From contig CAMWKA010000130.1 of NCBI GenBank assembly GCA_947174725.1, positions 1-5,876 on the forward strand: a DNA stretch of 5,876 bases, in the 5' to 3' direction. Positions 1 to 5,876 of this stretch are shown here, piece after piece. Within the stretch, counting starts at the first letter, position 1. The number at the start of each line of letters is the position of its first letter. A program made the position numbers and the translations under genes. The notes under the pieces were generated by a model. It made no database searches. It saw nothing but the letters and a program-made list of their open reading frames with translations, and was not told where the DNA came from. The DNA comes from an uncultured Lachnospiraceae bacterium. Lineage in GTDB: Bacteria > Bacillota > Clostridia > Lachnospirales > Lachnospiraceae.

Positions 1-701
1 TGGTTATATAGAGCTGTTTTATCATATCCATAAACAGCCCTTACATCCGCATACCTGTCCGCATAAGCAACATAGTTAAATGTCTCAAATTGTTCTCCAA
101 GCCATGGATTATTAGCATTAAGATCCGTAGGATCCCAGTTGCGGTATGGTGAATCCTCCGGAATGCTGATTGCTGTCGGCTTAACCACATCTTCCATAAG
201 TGTATCTTCCGAATATACGACAACCACAGTTCCAACCTTACAATTATCATAGATCCACTTTGCGTCAACAACCGATAACCGAACACAGCCAAGAGAGGCG
301 TTCTGACCTAAAAGATTATATTGTTCCCATAGCAGAGCATCTTCCGACATCTGCTCATATGGCACCGAGTGAAACAAGATCCTGTTATTGAATCTGACCG
401 CGTATCTTCCAAAGCTTCCGTCTACCAACTGACGCCAGACATAATAATCAGAAGTACGGAATGTTCCCTCCGGAGTCCAATGTTCCTCCCTTCCACAGGA
501 ACAGACCATGACCTTAGCAACCGTACTTGTACCATCCGCGTTTTGCTCCATAACCGTAATGCAGTTCTGTGTCCGGTTGACATAGATAATATATTCCGGT
601 CTTGGATCATCGGTATCTTCTTCCGCCTGAACAGGCATATTGAATCCGAGCATAAGAATCATACCAAAACATAACATTATAAATTTCTTCATAGCTTCCA
701 T
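1..701 (-). CDS. Secreted L,D-transpeptidase (YkuD family), 3' end cut by window edge
   Basis: YkuD enzymes act outside the membrane and form 3-3 peptidoglycan cross-links, or attach proteins, through a catalytic cysteine. Counting from the ATG at 701, residues 1-26 form a signal peptide (Lys5-Lys6, hydrophobic 7-20, likely cleavage after VQA). The YkuD domain spans about 36-165, with catalytic His111 in ILFHS and the active-site motif ASLGCVRL (Ser137, Cys139, Arg141). Residues 207-233 read FNYVAYADRYADV followed by YGYDKTALYN, which looks like the start of the clostridial 'YY..NPDV...G.d..aLy.Hy...G..EGR' surface repeat, so the protein probably continues with more repeats. No stop occurs before the window edge, and the last two bases (CA) fit His or Gln. 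The start at 701 is 11 nt from AAAGGAG; the in-frame ATG at 692 is the alternative but lies 20 nt away. Family assignment is firm; the exact cross-linking role is inferred. Confidence 0.9.
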   Translation of the reverse strand, partial: MEAMKKFIMLCFGMILMLGFNMPVQAEEDTDDPRPEYIIYVNRTQNCITVMEQNADGTSTVAKVMVCSCGREEHWTPEGTFRTSDYYVWRQLVDGSFGRYAVRFNNRILFHSVPYEQMSEDALLWEQYNLLGQNASLGCVRLSVVDAKWIYDNCKVGTVVVVYSEDTLMEDVVKPTAISIPEDSPYRNWDPTDLNANNPWLGEQFETFNYVAYADRYADVRAVYGYDKTALYN

Positions 702-712
702 TTTAACATATT

Positions 713-719
713 CTCCTTT
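713..719 (-). promoter_or_regulatory. Ribosome binding site of the L,D-transpeptidase gene
   Basis: AAAGGAG lies 11 nt upstream of the ATG at 701 and 20 nt upstream of the in-frame ATG at 692. The spacing favours 701 (MEAMKKF...) although it is on the long side. Both starts give a usable signal peptide. Confidence 0.6.
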
Positions 720-749
720 AAACAAAATTCTTTGAATAATATAACCTTC

Positions 750-793
750 ATGAAAATTCCCCACTGACATCAGCCGATGGGGAACATTTTCAT
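750..793 (-). terminator. Long imperfect hairpin: candidate terminator of the response regulator operon or leader element of the transpeptidase gene
   Basis: TTCCCCA (757-763) pairs with TGGGGAA (778-784), leaving a 14-nt loop that contains a small CTG/CAG stem. The stem is extended by ATGAAAA (750-756) pairing with TTTTCAT (787-793) across a two-base bulge, giving about 14 pairs in total. Read leftwards, the GC-rich part is followed by AATTTTCAT, a short U tract, so a Rho-independent terminator for the upstream operon is plausible but not strong. Read rightwards, it is followed by ACATTTTCAT, so the element is nearly symmetric. It also lies between the probable promoter at 818-846 and the transpeptidase start, which would place it inside that leader. 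Confidence 0.45.
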
Positions 794-817
794 ATGATTC
801 CATTGATCGCAAGCTTA

Positions 818-846
818 AGTATACATTGATTCCGTAAATTAATCAA
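818..846 (-). promoter_or_regulatory. Probable sigma-A promoter of the L,D-transpeptidase gene
   Basis: On the minus strand a -35 TTGATT (846-841) is separated by exactly 17 nt from a -10 TATACT (823-818), with 4/6 and 5/6 matches to the vegetative consensus. Transcription would begin near 811, giving a leader of about 110 nt that includes the hairpin at 750-793. The stretch is AT-rich, so a chance match cannot be excluded. Confidence 0.45.
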
Positions 847-874
847 TCTGTTTTTTATTGAAATTCCCAAATTC

Positions 875-1618
875 TCATTCCCCACCACAGTAATAGTCAA
901 AATACTTTTCCCGCAAAAGGCGGTATCCTCCCCTGGGCAGATAGATTTTCTGTCCATTATCCATCCTTGCCACCTGTGCATTCAGACTATCGATATGTTC
1001 CAGATGAATGATATAGGAAGCCCCCACTTTCACCAGATTCTGACAGGACGAGCACATCTCATAAATCTTTGCCATCGTCAGATTTTGCAGTATTTTTGTG
1101 CCATCTGTCATATAGATACACTGGTGTTTCCCCTGCGCTTCACAATATACGATATCATTTAATGACACTTTTTTAAACGATTCTTCCACACGCAGCAAAA
1201 TATATTGCTCCCGTTCCTCTTTTTCCAAAAGGCGATCCAGCAAGGGATATAATTTGTCTGCCTGTATTGGTTTTAGCAGATATTGAGACGCCTCCACATC
1301 AAAAGCATCCAGTGCATGTTCCCTTGAGGCAGTCAGAAAAACCAGTTTTGCCATGCTCCCCATATCACGAAGCTGTTTCGCTGCTTCCATTCCTAATGGA
1401 ACACATTCTCCTGTTTCGCCAGGCAGATAAATATCCATAAAAACCAGATCCGGCGAATACTTTTCTTCTCTGATACTGCAAAGTAATGCATCCGCACTTT
1501 CAAAGCATTCTATGATAAAGTCTGCATCCGTATGTTTTTGTGCATAGGCACTCAATAATCCTTCTGTTCTATTAAGTTCTGCTGTCTCATCATCACAGAG
1601 CGCGATCTGAACTGTCAT
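875..1618 (-). CDS. LytTR-family response regulator (AgrA/VirR-like)
   Basis: This is a cytoplasmic transcription factor of 247 aa, the usual length for an AgrA-type regulator. The receiver domain covers about residues 3-128: acidic pair Asp9-Asp10 (ALCDDE), phospho-acceptor Asp62 in VFMDIYLPG, Thr96 in VFLTAS and Lys116 in LLKPI. All are present, so phosphorylation control should be intact. The LytTR DNA-binding domain covers about 140-243, with VSLNDIVYCEAQGKHQCIY, the VKVGASYIIHLEHID segment (His205 region) and the closing YLPRGGYRLLREKYFDY. The start ATG has an ideal GGAGG six bases upstream (1629-1625), lying inside the kinase gene; the two reading frames overlap by 26 nt, typical of translational coupling. 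It is expected to receive phosphate from the kinase encoded upstream. LytTR proteins bind direct repeats about 22 bp apart, and such a pair sits at the operon promoter (5031-5064), suggesting autoregulation. Confidence 0.95.
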   Translation of the reverse strand: MTVQIALCDDETAELNRTEGLLSAYAQKHTDADFIIECFESADALLCSIREEKYSPDLVFMDIYLPGETGECVPLGMEAAKQLRDMGSMAKLVFLTASREHALDAFDVEASQYLLKPIQADKLYPLLDRLLEKEEREQYILLRVEESFKKVSLNDIVYCEAQGKHQCIYMTDGTKILQNLTMAKIYEMCSSCQNLVKVGASYIIHLEHIDSLNAQVARMDNGQKIYLPRGGYRLLREKYFDYYCGGE

Positions 1619-2930
1619 CTTTAGCCTCCATGTTCATAATCAGTCGGAATACAAACACGCCCTTGTCATTTTTAAAATCGTATTCCCCATCATACTTCTC
1701 TGCCGTCCGGATAATGCTCGAAACCCCGACACCGCCCGTAAATTCTGCTTTCGGTTGTCCGTCCTTTAATTGTGTTTCCATCCTGCAGGTGTTGCGGCAG
1801 CTAATAATGATTTTATTTTTCTTTTGTTTCAGTGTCAAGTGGATGAAACATTCCCGTCCGTCCGGATGCTTTTTTACTTCCATACAGGCATAGATTGCAT
1901 TTTCATAAGCATTGGCAAGAATTGCCACCAGATCGATACCCGGAAACGCCAGATTCTTCCCGATCTCCACATCCAGCGTCACCTCGATACCCTCATTCCT
2001 GGCCTTTCTGGTATATGCCACCAGAATATTGTTGACTGCCGAATTGGCACATATTATTTCCGGTATGTTCTGTTCTATTTCCTCCTCATACACCCTCAGA
2101 TATTGTAGTAGTTCTTCCTGCTGCCCCCTGCGTGCGTACTCTGCAATGACTGCATTGTGGTGTCTCGCATCATGGCGGATCCGCTTGCCCGATTCCACAG
2201 ACTCTTCCAGAAGTTCAAGCTGCCGTTCCAACAGTCTGTAATTCATCTGAATGAGCTGTTTTTCTCTTTCATATTCTTTCTCTTTCCCAATATGCAGATA
2301 AAACCGGAATACCAAAAGCTGTAAAGTACCCGTCAGGAGAAAGTTGATAAGTAACTGATACATACGATGTGGTGTCATTTCCCTGTTCAGAACAGGATTC
2401 ATAATATAGCCGATTCCAAGCAAAATGCAGAGAATCATACTTACAACACTGAACGTATCTGCCTCCTGCTCCACATAACGCCCAAATCCCTGTATAGATG
2501 GTCTTACGTATTTATTGATCAGCAATACAAATAGAGCAATCATCAAAATACGTGCAATAATATCTGCCCATAAATTCCGGTGAAAGAAAAGAACGGAAAT
2601 CTCCACTCCCCCGATGACAAATATCGCCATGAGATAAAAAACCAGTGTCAGCTTGTAAAATTTCAGACATACCAAATCTCTGTCCATCCAAAAGGCAAAG
2701 ACAGAAAAACACAGATACATAGAAAACGCAACCATCCGCACACAGCTTTCCCTGTCCGCCACATACCAGATACAAGCAAGTGCAGACACCGCCACACAAA
2801 AACATCCATAGCACAGAATTGTCTTCTTTCTGCCAAACCGTGATTCGCCAATCCGGCTAAAAATCAGAACAACGCCAATAAGACTGATCAAATACCGGAT
2901 AAATGCAATATATACAGGTCCTCCTAACAT
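1593..2930 (-). CDS. AgrC-like membrane sensor histidine kinase (GHKL ATPase)
   Basis: A 445-aa sensor kinase of the HPK10/AgrC type. The N-terminal half is a membrane domain with about six to seven hydrophobic segments (roughly residues 6-26, 37-57, 65-82, 92-115, 121-140, 160-178, 190-212). A helical linker (215-250) leads to the phospho-acceptor motif IRHDARHH (His253). The GHKL ATP-binding domain follows: N box LANAYENA (Asn340, Asn344), then the glycine box GGVGVSSI (Gly399, Gly400, Gly402), then a C-terminal FRLIMNM strand. The usual D of a 'LDNA' N box is Ala339, as in some AgrC relatives. The ATG at 2930 is 7 nt from AGAGG and starts 14 nt after the chemoreceptor stop; the 3' end overlaps the regulator gene. 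AgrC kinases often sense cyclic peptides, but no agrB or agrD lies in the window, so the signal is unknown. Its partner is almost certainly the adjacent LytTR regulator. Confidence 0.95.
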   Translation of the reverse strand: MLGGPVYIAFIRYLISLIGVVLIFSRIGESRFGRKKTILCYGCFCVAVSALACIWYVADRESCVRMVAFSMYLCFSVFAFWMDRDLVCLKFYKLTLVFYLMAIFVIGGVEISVLFFHRNLWADIIARILMIALFVLLINKYVRPSIQGFGRYVEQEADTFSVVSMILCILLGIGYIMNPVLNREMTPHRMYQLLINFLLTGTLQLLVFRFYLHIGKEKEYEREKQLIQMNYRLLERQLELLEESVESGKRIRHDARHHNAVIAEYARRGQQEELLQYLRVYEEEIEQNIPEIICANSAVNNILVAYTRKARNEGIEVTLDVEIGKNLAFPGIDLVAILANAYENAIYACMEVKKHPDGRECFIHLTLKQKKNKIIISCRNTCRMETQLKDGQPKAEFTGGVGVSSIIRTAEKYDGEYDFKNDKGVFVFRLIMNMEAKDDSSDRAL

Positions 2931-2944
2931 AAACTTACCTCTTT

Positions 2945-4945
2945 TTAAATTTTGAAGGAAGCTACCGTCTGATTCAAAAGTTCGCTAAGATGGAATAATT
3001 CTTCCATTCTGGTCAGTACGGTATTGGAATTTTCATTGGAACTCTGGGCGGACTGCTCCATCTTTTGTATATATGTTGCAATTTCTCTAACCAGTTCTGT
3101 AATGGAACAGATGATCTCATTAATACCTTCCATGTTGGCGCTCATCTGCTTAGAAGCAGTTCCCAGGTCACCGGAAATACTGCTATAAAATACCGCATCC
3201 TGCTTATACATCCTGGCTAATTCTGTCATATTCCGATAGTCTTCCATGACCTTGTCATTCATAAATTCCAGCAATTTCTTGGAACTACCAGACAAAAGGG
3301 AAACATTCTGCACCACACTATCCGTAACCTGACGGATTTTATCCACCGCTTCTTTGGAATGATCCGCCAATTCACGAATTTCATCCGCAACCACAGCAAA
3401 GCCTTTTCCTGCCTCACCGGCTCTTGCGGCCTCTATGGAAGCATTTAGCGCCAGAAGATTGGTCTGTGAACTGATGGAAAGGATTTCCTCTGTCAAAGTA
3501 TCAATATCCCGTACCCGCTGGCTGTCTGCAATGGCCAGCTCCAGTTCTTCCTTGGTTTTCTGATAAAGCGCCACAGCCTCTTTGCCGGATTTCTCTGAAT
3601 GTGCGTGCTGCTCCCCGGCACGTTCCATAATATCACCGGACTGTTCTGCCGCCTGACTGGCTTTCTTCGTCACATCTTCCACCAGCATTCCCAATTCCAA
3701 CCCAGTATTTTGTATCTCTTCCGCCATCTTTTCTGCCTTAACAGTCTGCTTCATAACCTCTACTACAGACTCCAATATAGCAGAGATATCCTGATTCAGT
3801 ACCGCCATTTCTGCCGAGGTTCCCTCTGCAATGGTTCCAATATTTTCCGCTTCCTCTTTCGTGTTCAATATAATATTCCGAATCTGCTGCTTGACCTCTA
3901 CCGTTGCTGTCTGGATCTGTTCTGTTTCATTCTTATATTCCTTTGGAATTTCTTTTTCCTGAACAGTATTCTCCGAGAAATCACCAGAGGCAAACTGCTT
4001 TAACATCTGTATCGGCGCCAGCATCCTGCCAATCAATCCCGCCATGAACCCGGTAACCACGACAATAATTACAAGAGCAATCACCAGAGCCACTATGATC
4101 ATTGCCGTCAGAGAATGTATTACATTCGCCGTCGGCACAACGACGCCTAATTTCCAATCACATCCCGAAATAACAGAAGCTGCGAAATAACAGGAACTGT
4201 CATCATAGTCTTTTTGCCTGATCACCTGACTTTCCGTTCCCTCCATCAGGTTCGCCAATCCCGGCATAATATCAGTAACTGCCACGGAAGCATCTTCCGT
4301 AGGCTCGTATTCTTTATTCCTATGAGCAATATACTGCCCGCTGCTGTCCACCAAAAATCCATAAACACCGTCTGCAAAATCAATACTGCCGGTAAGATTC
4401 GTTACCGTTTCCAGAGTAACATCCAGACCAATGACTGCAACCAATTCACCATCTATGTATACCGGAGAAGCAATGGTAGTACACATCTGATTCGTCAGCA
4501 CATCCCAATAAGGATCCGTGACAATGGTTTCCTTCTCTCTTTCCGCCGTCTGATACCATCCACGCTGCACCGGATCATATCCCTCCGGGATTTCCGCTTC
4601 CCTGTTAGACTGGATAAAGCGGCTGTCCTTGGTGCCACAATATAAATTCAGCAGTTCTCCCCGTCCCTCCGCGTAGGTATCCATGACAGACTGGATAAAA
4701 CGATCTTCTATATTAGCCGCCGCCTCTATACTATTGGCAGCACCCCATGCCAGCATTTTTTCCTGCTCGATCCAGGTATTGATTTCCTCTGCATATTTAT
4801 CCGCATTGAGCTGCAGGGCATCTGTCTGATTCTGAACCAACTGTCTGCCTGCCACAATAACATTTCCCACCGTGGTTAGTATGATACTGACCGCAACAAT
4901 ACAAATGACACTGATTGTCAATTTTCCTTTGATCGTTCTGCTCAT
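2945..4945 (-). CDS. Methyl-accepting chemotaxis protein with dCache_1 amino-acid-sensing domain
   Basis: A 666-aa transmembrane chemoreceptor that would control CheA through CheW. TM1 is about residues 9-33, the extracellular dCache domain about 36-275, TM2 about 278-303. A short, weakly conserved HAMP follows ([17 protein letters not shown], 309-325), then a long coiled-coil signalling domain with the invariant hairpin tip at about 488-528 ([32 protein letters not shown]). About 155-160 residues on each side of the tip fit the long 44-heptad class common in Firmicutes (inferred). The dCache domain carries Tyr123, Arg128, Trp130, Tyr131, Asp148 and Asp175. These match, at constant offset, the amino-acid-binding residues I recall for PctA (Y121, R126, W128, Y129, D146, D173), so the ligand is probably an amino acid. 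A strong site, GAGGAGAGG (4960-4952), lies six bases before the ATG. It is the first gene of an operon with the kinase and regulator. Confidence 0.97.
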   Translation of the reverse strand: MSRTIKGKLTISVICIVAVSIILTTVGNVIVAGRQLVQNQTDALQLNADKYAEEINTWIEQEKMLAWGAANSIEAAANIEDRFIQSVMDTYAEGRGELLNLYCGTKDSRFIQSNREAEIPEGYDPVQRGWYQTAEREKETIVTDPYWDVLTNQMCTTIASPVYIDGELVAVIGLDVTLETVTNLTGSIDFADGVYGFLVDSSGQYIAHRNKEYEPTEDASVAVTDIMPGLANLMEGTESQVIRQKDYDDSSCYFAASVISGCDWKLGVVVPTANVIHSLTAMIIVALVIALVIIVVVTGFMAGLIGRMLAPIQMLKQFASGDFSENTVQEKEIPKEYKNETEQIQTATVEVKQQIRNIILNTKEEAENIGTIAEGTSAEMAVLNQDISAILESVVEVMKQTVKAEKMAEEIQNTGLELGMLVEDVTKKASQAAEQSGDIMERAGEQHAHSEKSGKEAVALYQKTKEELELAIADSQRVRDIDTLTEEILSISSQTNLLALNASIEAARAGEAGKGFAVVADEIRELADHSKEAVDKIRQVTDSVVQNVSLLSGSSKKLLEFMNDKVMEDYRNMTELARMYKQDAVFYSSISGDLGTASKQMSANMEGINEIICSITELVREIATYIQKMEQSAQSSNENSNTVLTRMEELFHLSELLNQTVASFKI

Positions 4946-4995
4946 AATGAACCTCTCCTCTTCCTTGTTGTAATAATGTAATGTCGACGGGTTCT

Positions 4996-5025
4996 ATTAT
5001 AAGTAGTAGAAGTCATTTCTGTAAA
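4996..5025 (-). promoter_or_regulatory. Sigma-A-type promoter of the chemoreceptor/two-component operon
   Basis: On the minus strand a -35 TTTACA (5025-5020) and a perfect -10 TATAAT (5001-4996) are 18 nt apart (5019-5002). Transcription should start near 4989, leaving a leader of about 45 nt before the ATG at 4945. No SigD/FliA-type motility promoter was seen, so the receptor appears to be under vegetative sigma control with an added regulator acting at the repeats just upstream. Confidence 0.65.
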
Positions 5026-5030
5026 TATTT

Positions 5031-5064
5031 GGGTACAATTTGTATATTTTGGGGGTATAATTTG
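5031..5064 (-). promoter_or_regulatory. Tandem 12-bp direct repeat, candidate LytTR-regulator operator
   Basis: Minus-strand half-sites are CAAATTATACCC (5064-5053) and CAAATTGTACCC (5042-5031), identical at 11 of 12 positions. They are separated by 10 nt, so the period is 22 bp, two helical turns. The promoter-proximal copy ends 5 nt before the -35. LytTR regulators such as AgrA and VirR bind direct repeats at this spacing upstream of -35. Each half-site matches 7 of the 10 fixed positions of the clostridial VirR box CCAGTTNTNCAC, as I recall it. The likely binder is the regulator encoded by the third gene of this operon; that link is inference. Confidence 0.5.
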
Positions 5065-5104
5065 CAGATTTAATTAGTCCACCTATAAAAGTGGAATTCC
5101 TTTT

Positions 5105-5163
5105 TCAATCCAAAGCTTCCATCAATTTCATCCCTTTGAGTTCTTCTATCATACGGCGTAAGA
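5105..5163 (-). pseudogene. Out-of-frame continuation of the Rpn-like C-terminus
   Basis: Directly after the stop at 5164, another frame reads NELILRRMIEELKGMKLMEA then LD and a stop (TGA, 5107-5105). It is rich in spaced hydrophobic residues and acidic/basic pairs like the preceding coiled coil. Adding one G to the GGG run near 5177 would join LRLAG to NELIL without a stop and extend the protein by about 20 residues. It may be a true frameshift, a sequencing error in the G run, or chance. Confidence 0.35.
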
Positions 5164-5349
5164 TCAATTCGTTCCCGCCAGACGAAGCATCTCCTGTAAA
5201 CGTTGGTTCTCTGCTTTTTGCTTGGCTATCTCCGTCTCCTGCTTGGCTATCATGGCCTTTTGTTCAACATTCTCCGCTTCCTTCTCGGCAAGCTCTTCCT
5301 TCAATTCCCTGATCTCTACGCTGGGTAGTTTTATTAACGGTTTTGTCAT
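5164..5349 (-). CDS. Possible internal in-frame gene: C-terminal coiled-coil product of the Rpn-like gene (61 aa)
   Basis: Inside the Rpn-like gene an ATG at 5349 is preceded by GGAGGT (5362-5357) with a 7-nt spacer, as good a ribosome binding site as any in the window. Translation would give a 61-aa protein starting MTKPLIKLPSVEIRELKEEL and sharing the stop at 5164. It would consist almost wholly of the coiled-coil tail and lack the nuclease core. In enterobacterial rpn genes, an internally initiated short form (RpnS) has been reported to block the full-length toxic nuclease (RpnL). The same layout is suggested here by the sequence, but the tail is not visibly related to RpnS and the site may simply be Glu-Val codons. 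Confidence 0.35.
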   Translation of the reverse strand: MTKPLIKLPSVEIRELKEELAEKEAENVEQKAMIAKQETEIAKQKAENQRLQEMLRLAGTN

Positions 5350-5876
5350 TTTATCTACCTCCATTCTCAGTTCCCTGTGCTTCTCAAACACCCTCTCCGC
5401 CGCATGGCGGATCAATCTTACATAGTCGTGATACTGCAGTTCCGTAAGACCGCCTGCAGATACTTCTTCCTTTAAAATTAATATAACCTCCTCCAAATAC
5501 CCTGTCAATTCCTTTTCCGTGATCTTCTTTTTCCGTCTTAACCGGGAACGGAAACGGAGCATCGTATAAGGCAGGAACAGTATCAGATGTTTTTCTCTGA
5601 TCTCTTTCAAAGAATAACTCTGTACTTTAACGGTAGGAATCGTATAAATATGTTCACTGTTATCCTGAAAGATAACACGGCATTGAAGATGGTCAGGGAC
5701 AGCCCTGATTCCCTCCGGATAGATTACCACGGAACGGGGAAACTTCAACGTGATCTCTCCGGTGTCTCCATCCAAAGCTTTCGTATGGGTGATCGCGAAA
5801 TGCACGTCATAAGCGAACATTCGGATCACCATTTCATGATCGTTTTTCATCTGACATTCCAGATGATAATAATCCG
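5164..5876 (-). CDS. Rpn-family PD-(D/E)XK nuclease / putative transposase, 5' end outside window
   Basis: The frame is open to the window edge, so the gene starts upstream. The first ATG in view (5850) has no ribosome binding site and interrupts a conserved motif. Counting visible residues from the first whole codon, 1-8 read DYYHLECQ; Glu6-x-Gln8 fits the third motif (E-x-Q/K) of PD-(D/E)XK nucleases. It is followed by DHEMVIRMFAYDV (13-25), a typical family stretch. The earlier catalytic Asp is out of view. Then come a beta-rich core (about 30-95, ending IPTVKVQSYSLKEI), a basic region (RSRLRRKKK, near 108-116), a helical part, and a coiled coil (about 186-230) made of repeats such as IAKQETEIAKQKAENQ. 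The family cuts DNA and has been linked to recombination and anti-phage defence. An internal start at 5349 and a possible frameshift at the 3' end are described separately. Assignment is by recalled motifs, not a search. Confidence 0.75.
   Translation of the reverse strand, partial: DYYHLECQMKNDHEMVIRMFAYDVHFAITHTKALDGDTGEITLKFPRSVVIYPEGIRAVPDHLQCRVIFQDNSEHIYTIPTVKVQSYSLKEIREKHLILFLPYTMLRFRSRLRRKKKITEKELTGYLEEVILILKEEVSAGGLTELQYHDYVRLIRHAAERVFEKHRELRMEVDKMTKPLIKLPSVEIRELKEELAEKEAENVEQKAMIAKQETEIAKQKAENQRLQEMLRLAGTN
5219..5251 (-). repeat. Direct repeat with 21-bp period encoding coiled-coil heptads
   Basis: GCTTGGCTATC occurs at 5220-5230 and again at 5241-5251 (plus-strand reading), a period of 21 bp or seven codons. 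It encodes the repeated IAKQ unit of the coiled coil in the Rpn-like protein. The near-identity at the DNA level suggests a recent duplication of one heptad. Confidence 0.6.
5357..5362 (-). promoter_or_regulatory. Strong internal ribosome binding site within the Rpn-like gene
   Basis: GGAGGT lies exactly 7 nt before an in-frame ATG (5349-5347). The six bases are complementary to the 16S rRNA 3' end. It falls at the junction between the nuclease body and the coiled-coil tail, where a separate short product would be expected to begin. Confidence 0.4.

Noticed and set aside
200..674. Plus-strand open frames opposite the L,D-transpeptidase gene
   Set aside because: They have no family resemblance and lie antisense to a clearly coding frame with an intact active-site motif.
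790..888. Possible AgrD-like small peptide beginning at a GTG near the end of the regulator gene (GNENLGISIKNRLINLRNQC...)
   Set aside because: There is no ribosome binding site, and no AgrD features such as an amphipathic leader, central Cys ring motif and acidic tail. It is an out-of-frame reading of the regulator's 3' end plus spacer.
2919..2925. AGGAGGA inside the first codons of the kinase gene, suggesting a later start
   Set aside because: The only suitably placed in-frame codon is ATT. The upstream ATG at 2930 has its own AGAGG site at 7 nt, and the early hydrophobic segment fits that start.
5061..5089. Plus-strand promoter-like pair TTTGCA-17-TATAAA pointing into the 3' end of the Rpn-like gene
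   Set aside because: The spacing is ideal, but the -35 is weak, the region is AT-rich and no plus-strand gene follows. An antisense transcript is possible but unsupported.
5078..5095. Small hairpin TCCAC / GTGGA with an 8-nt loop after the Rpn-like gene, as a terminator
   Set aside because: It has only five pairs and no U tract on the minus strand. On the plus strand TTTTT comes several bases late and no gene precedes it.
5164..5850. Taking the ATG at 5850 as the true start of the Rpn-like gene
   Set aside because: The frame is open upstream to the window edge, encodes the conserved HLECQ motif just before it, and no ribosome binding site precedes this ATG.
1..5876. CRISPR arrays, tRNA or rRNA genes, insertion sequence ends
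   Set aside because: No regularly spaced repeats, clover-leaf candidates or paired terminal inverted repeats were seen on either strand.

Overview
The window looks like chromosomal DNA of an anaerobic Firmicute of the class Clostridia, most likely a motile member of the Lachnospiraceae. This is inferred from protein style: an AgrC/AgrA-type (GHKL plus LytTR) two-component system, a dCache chemoreceptor of the clostridial kind, an L,D-transpeptidase that begins a clostridial 'Y..YPDV' type C-terminal repeat, and an Rpn-like PD-(D/E)XK nuclease of a sort found in many copies in gut Clostridia. Base composition is moderate and strong AGGAGG-like ribosome binding sites precede the genes. All real genes are on the minus strand, so the window reads from right to left.

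Right edge (5876-5105): the 3' part of an Rpn-family nuclease gene. It ends in a coiled coil and contains an in-frame internal ATG behind a near-perfect GGAGGT site. This resembles the gene-within-gene layout reported for enterobacterial rpn genes. Just past its stop, another frame continues as protein-like sequence, which suggests a one-base deletion.

Intergenic region (5104-4946): a sigma-A-type promoter (TTTACA-18-TATAAT) for the operon to the left. Immediately upstream of its -35 are two 12-bp direct repeats on a 22-bp period. This is the geometry of a LytTR-regulator operator, and the half-sites resemble the clostridial VirR box.

Middle (4945-875): a three-gene operon. It encodes a methyl-accepting chemotaxis protein whose extracellular dCache domain carries the full amino-acid-binding residue set, then (14 nt later) an AgrC-like membrane histidine kinase, then (26 nt overlap) an AgrA/LytTR response regulator. 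No agrB or agrD is visible. The simplest model is that an amino-acid chemoreceptor is co-expressed with, and probably autoregulated by, its own LytTR two-component system.

Left edge (874-1): a spacer with a probable promoter (TTGATT-17-TATACT) and a long imperfect hairpin that is either the operon's terminator or a leader element. It precedes a secreted L,D-transpeptidase (YkuD) gene whose 3' end lies outside the window.
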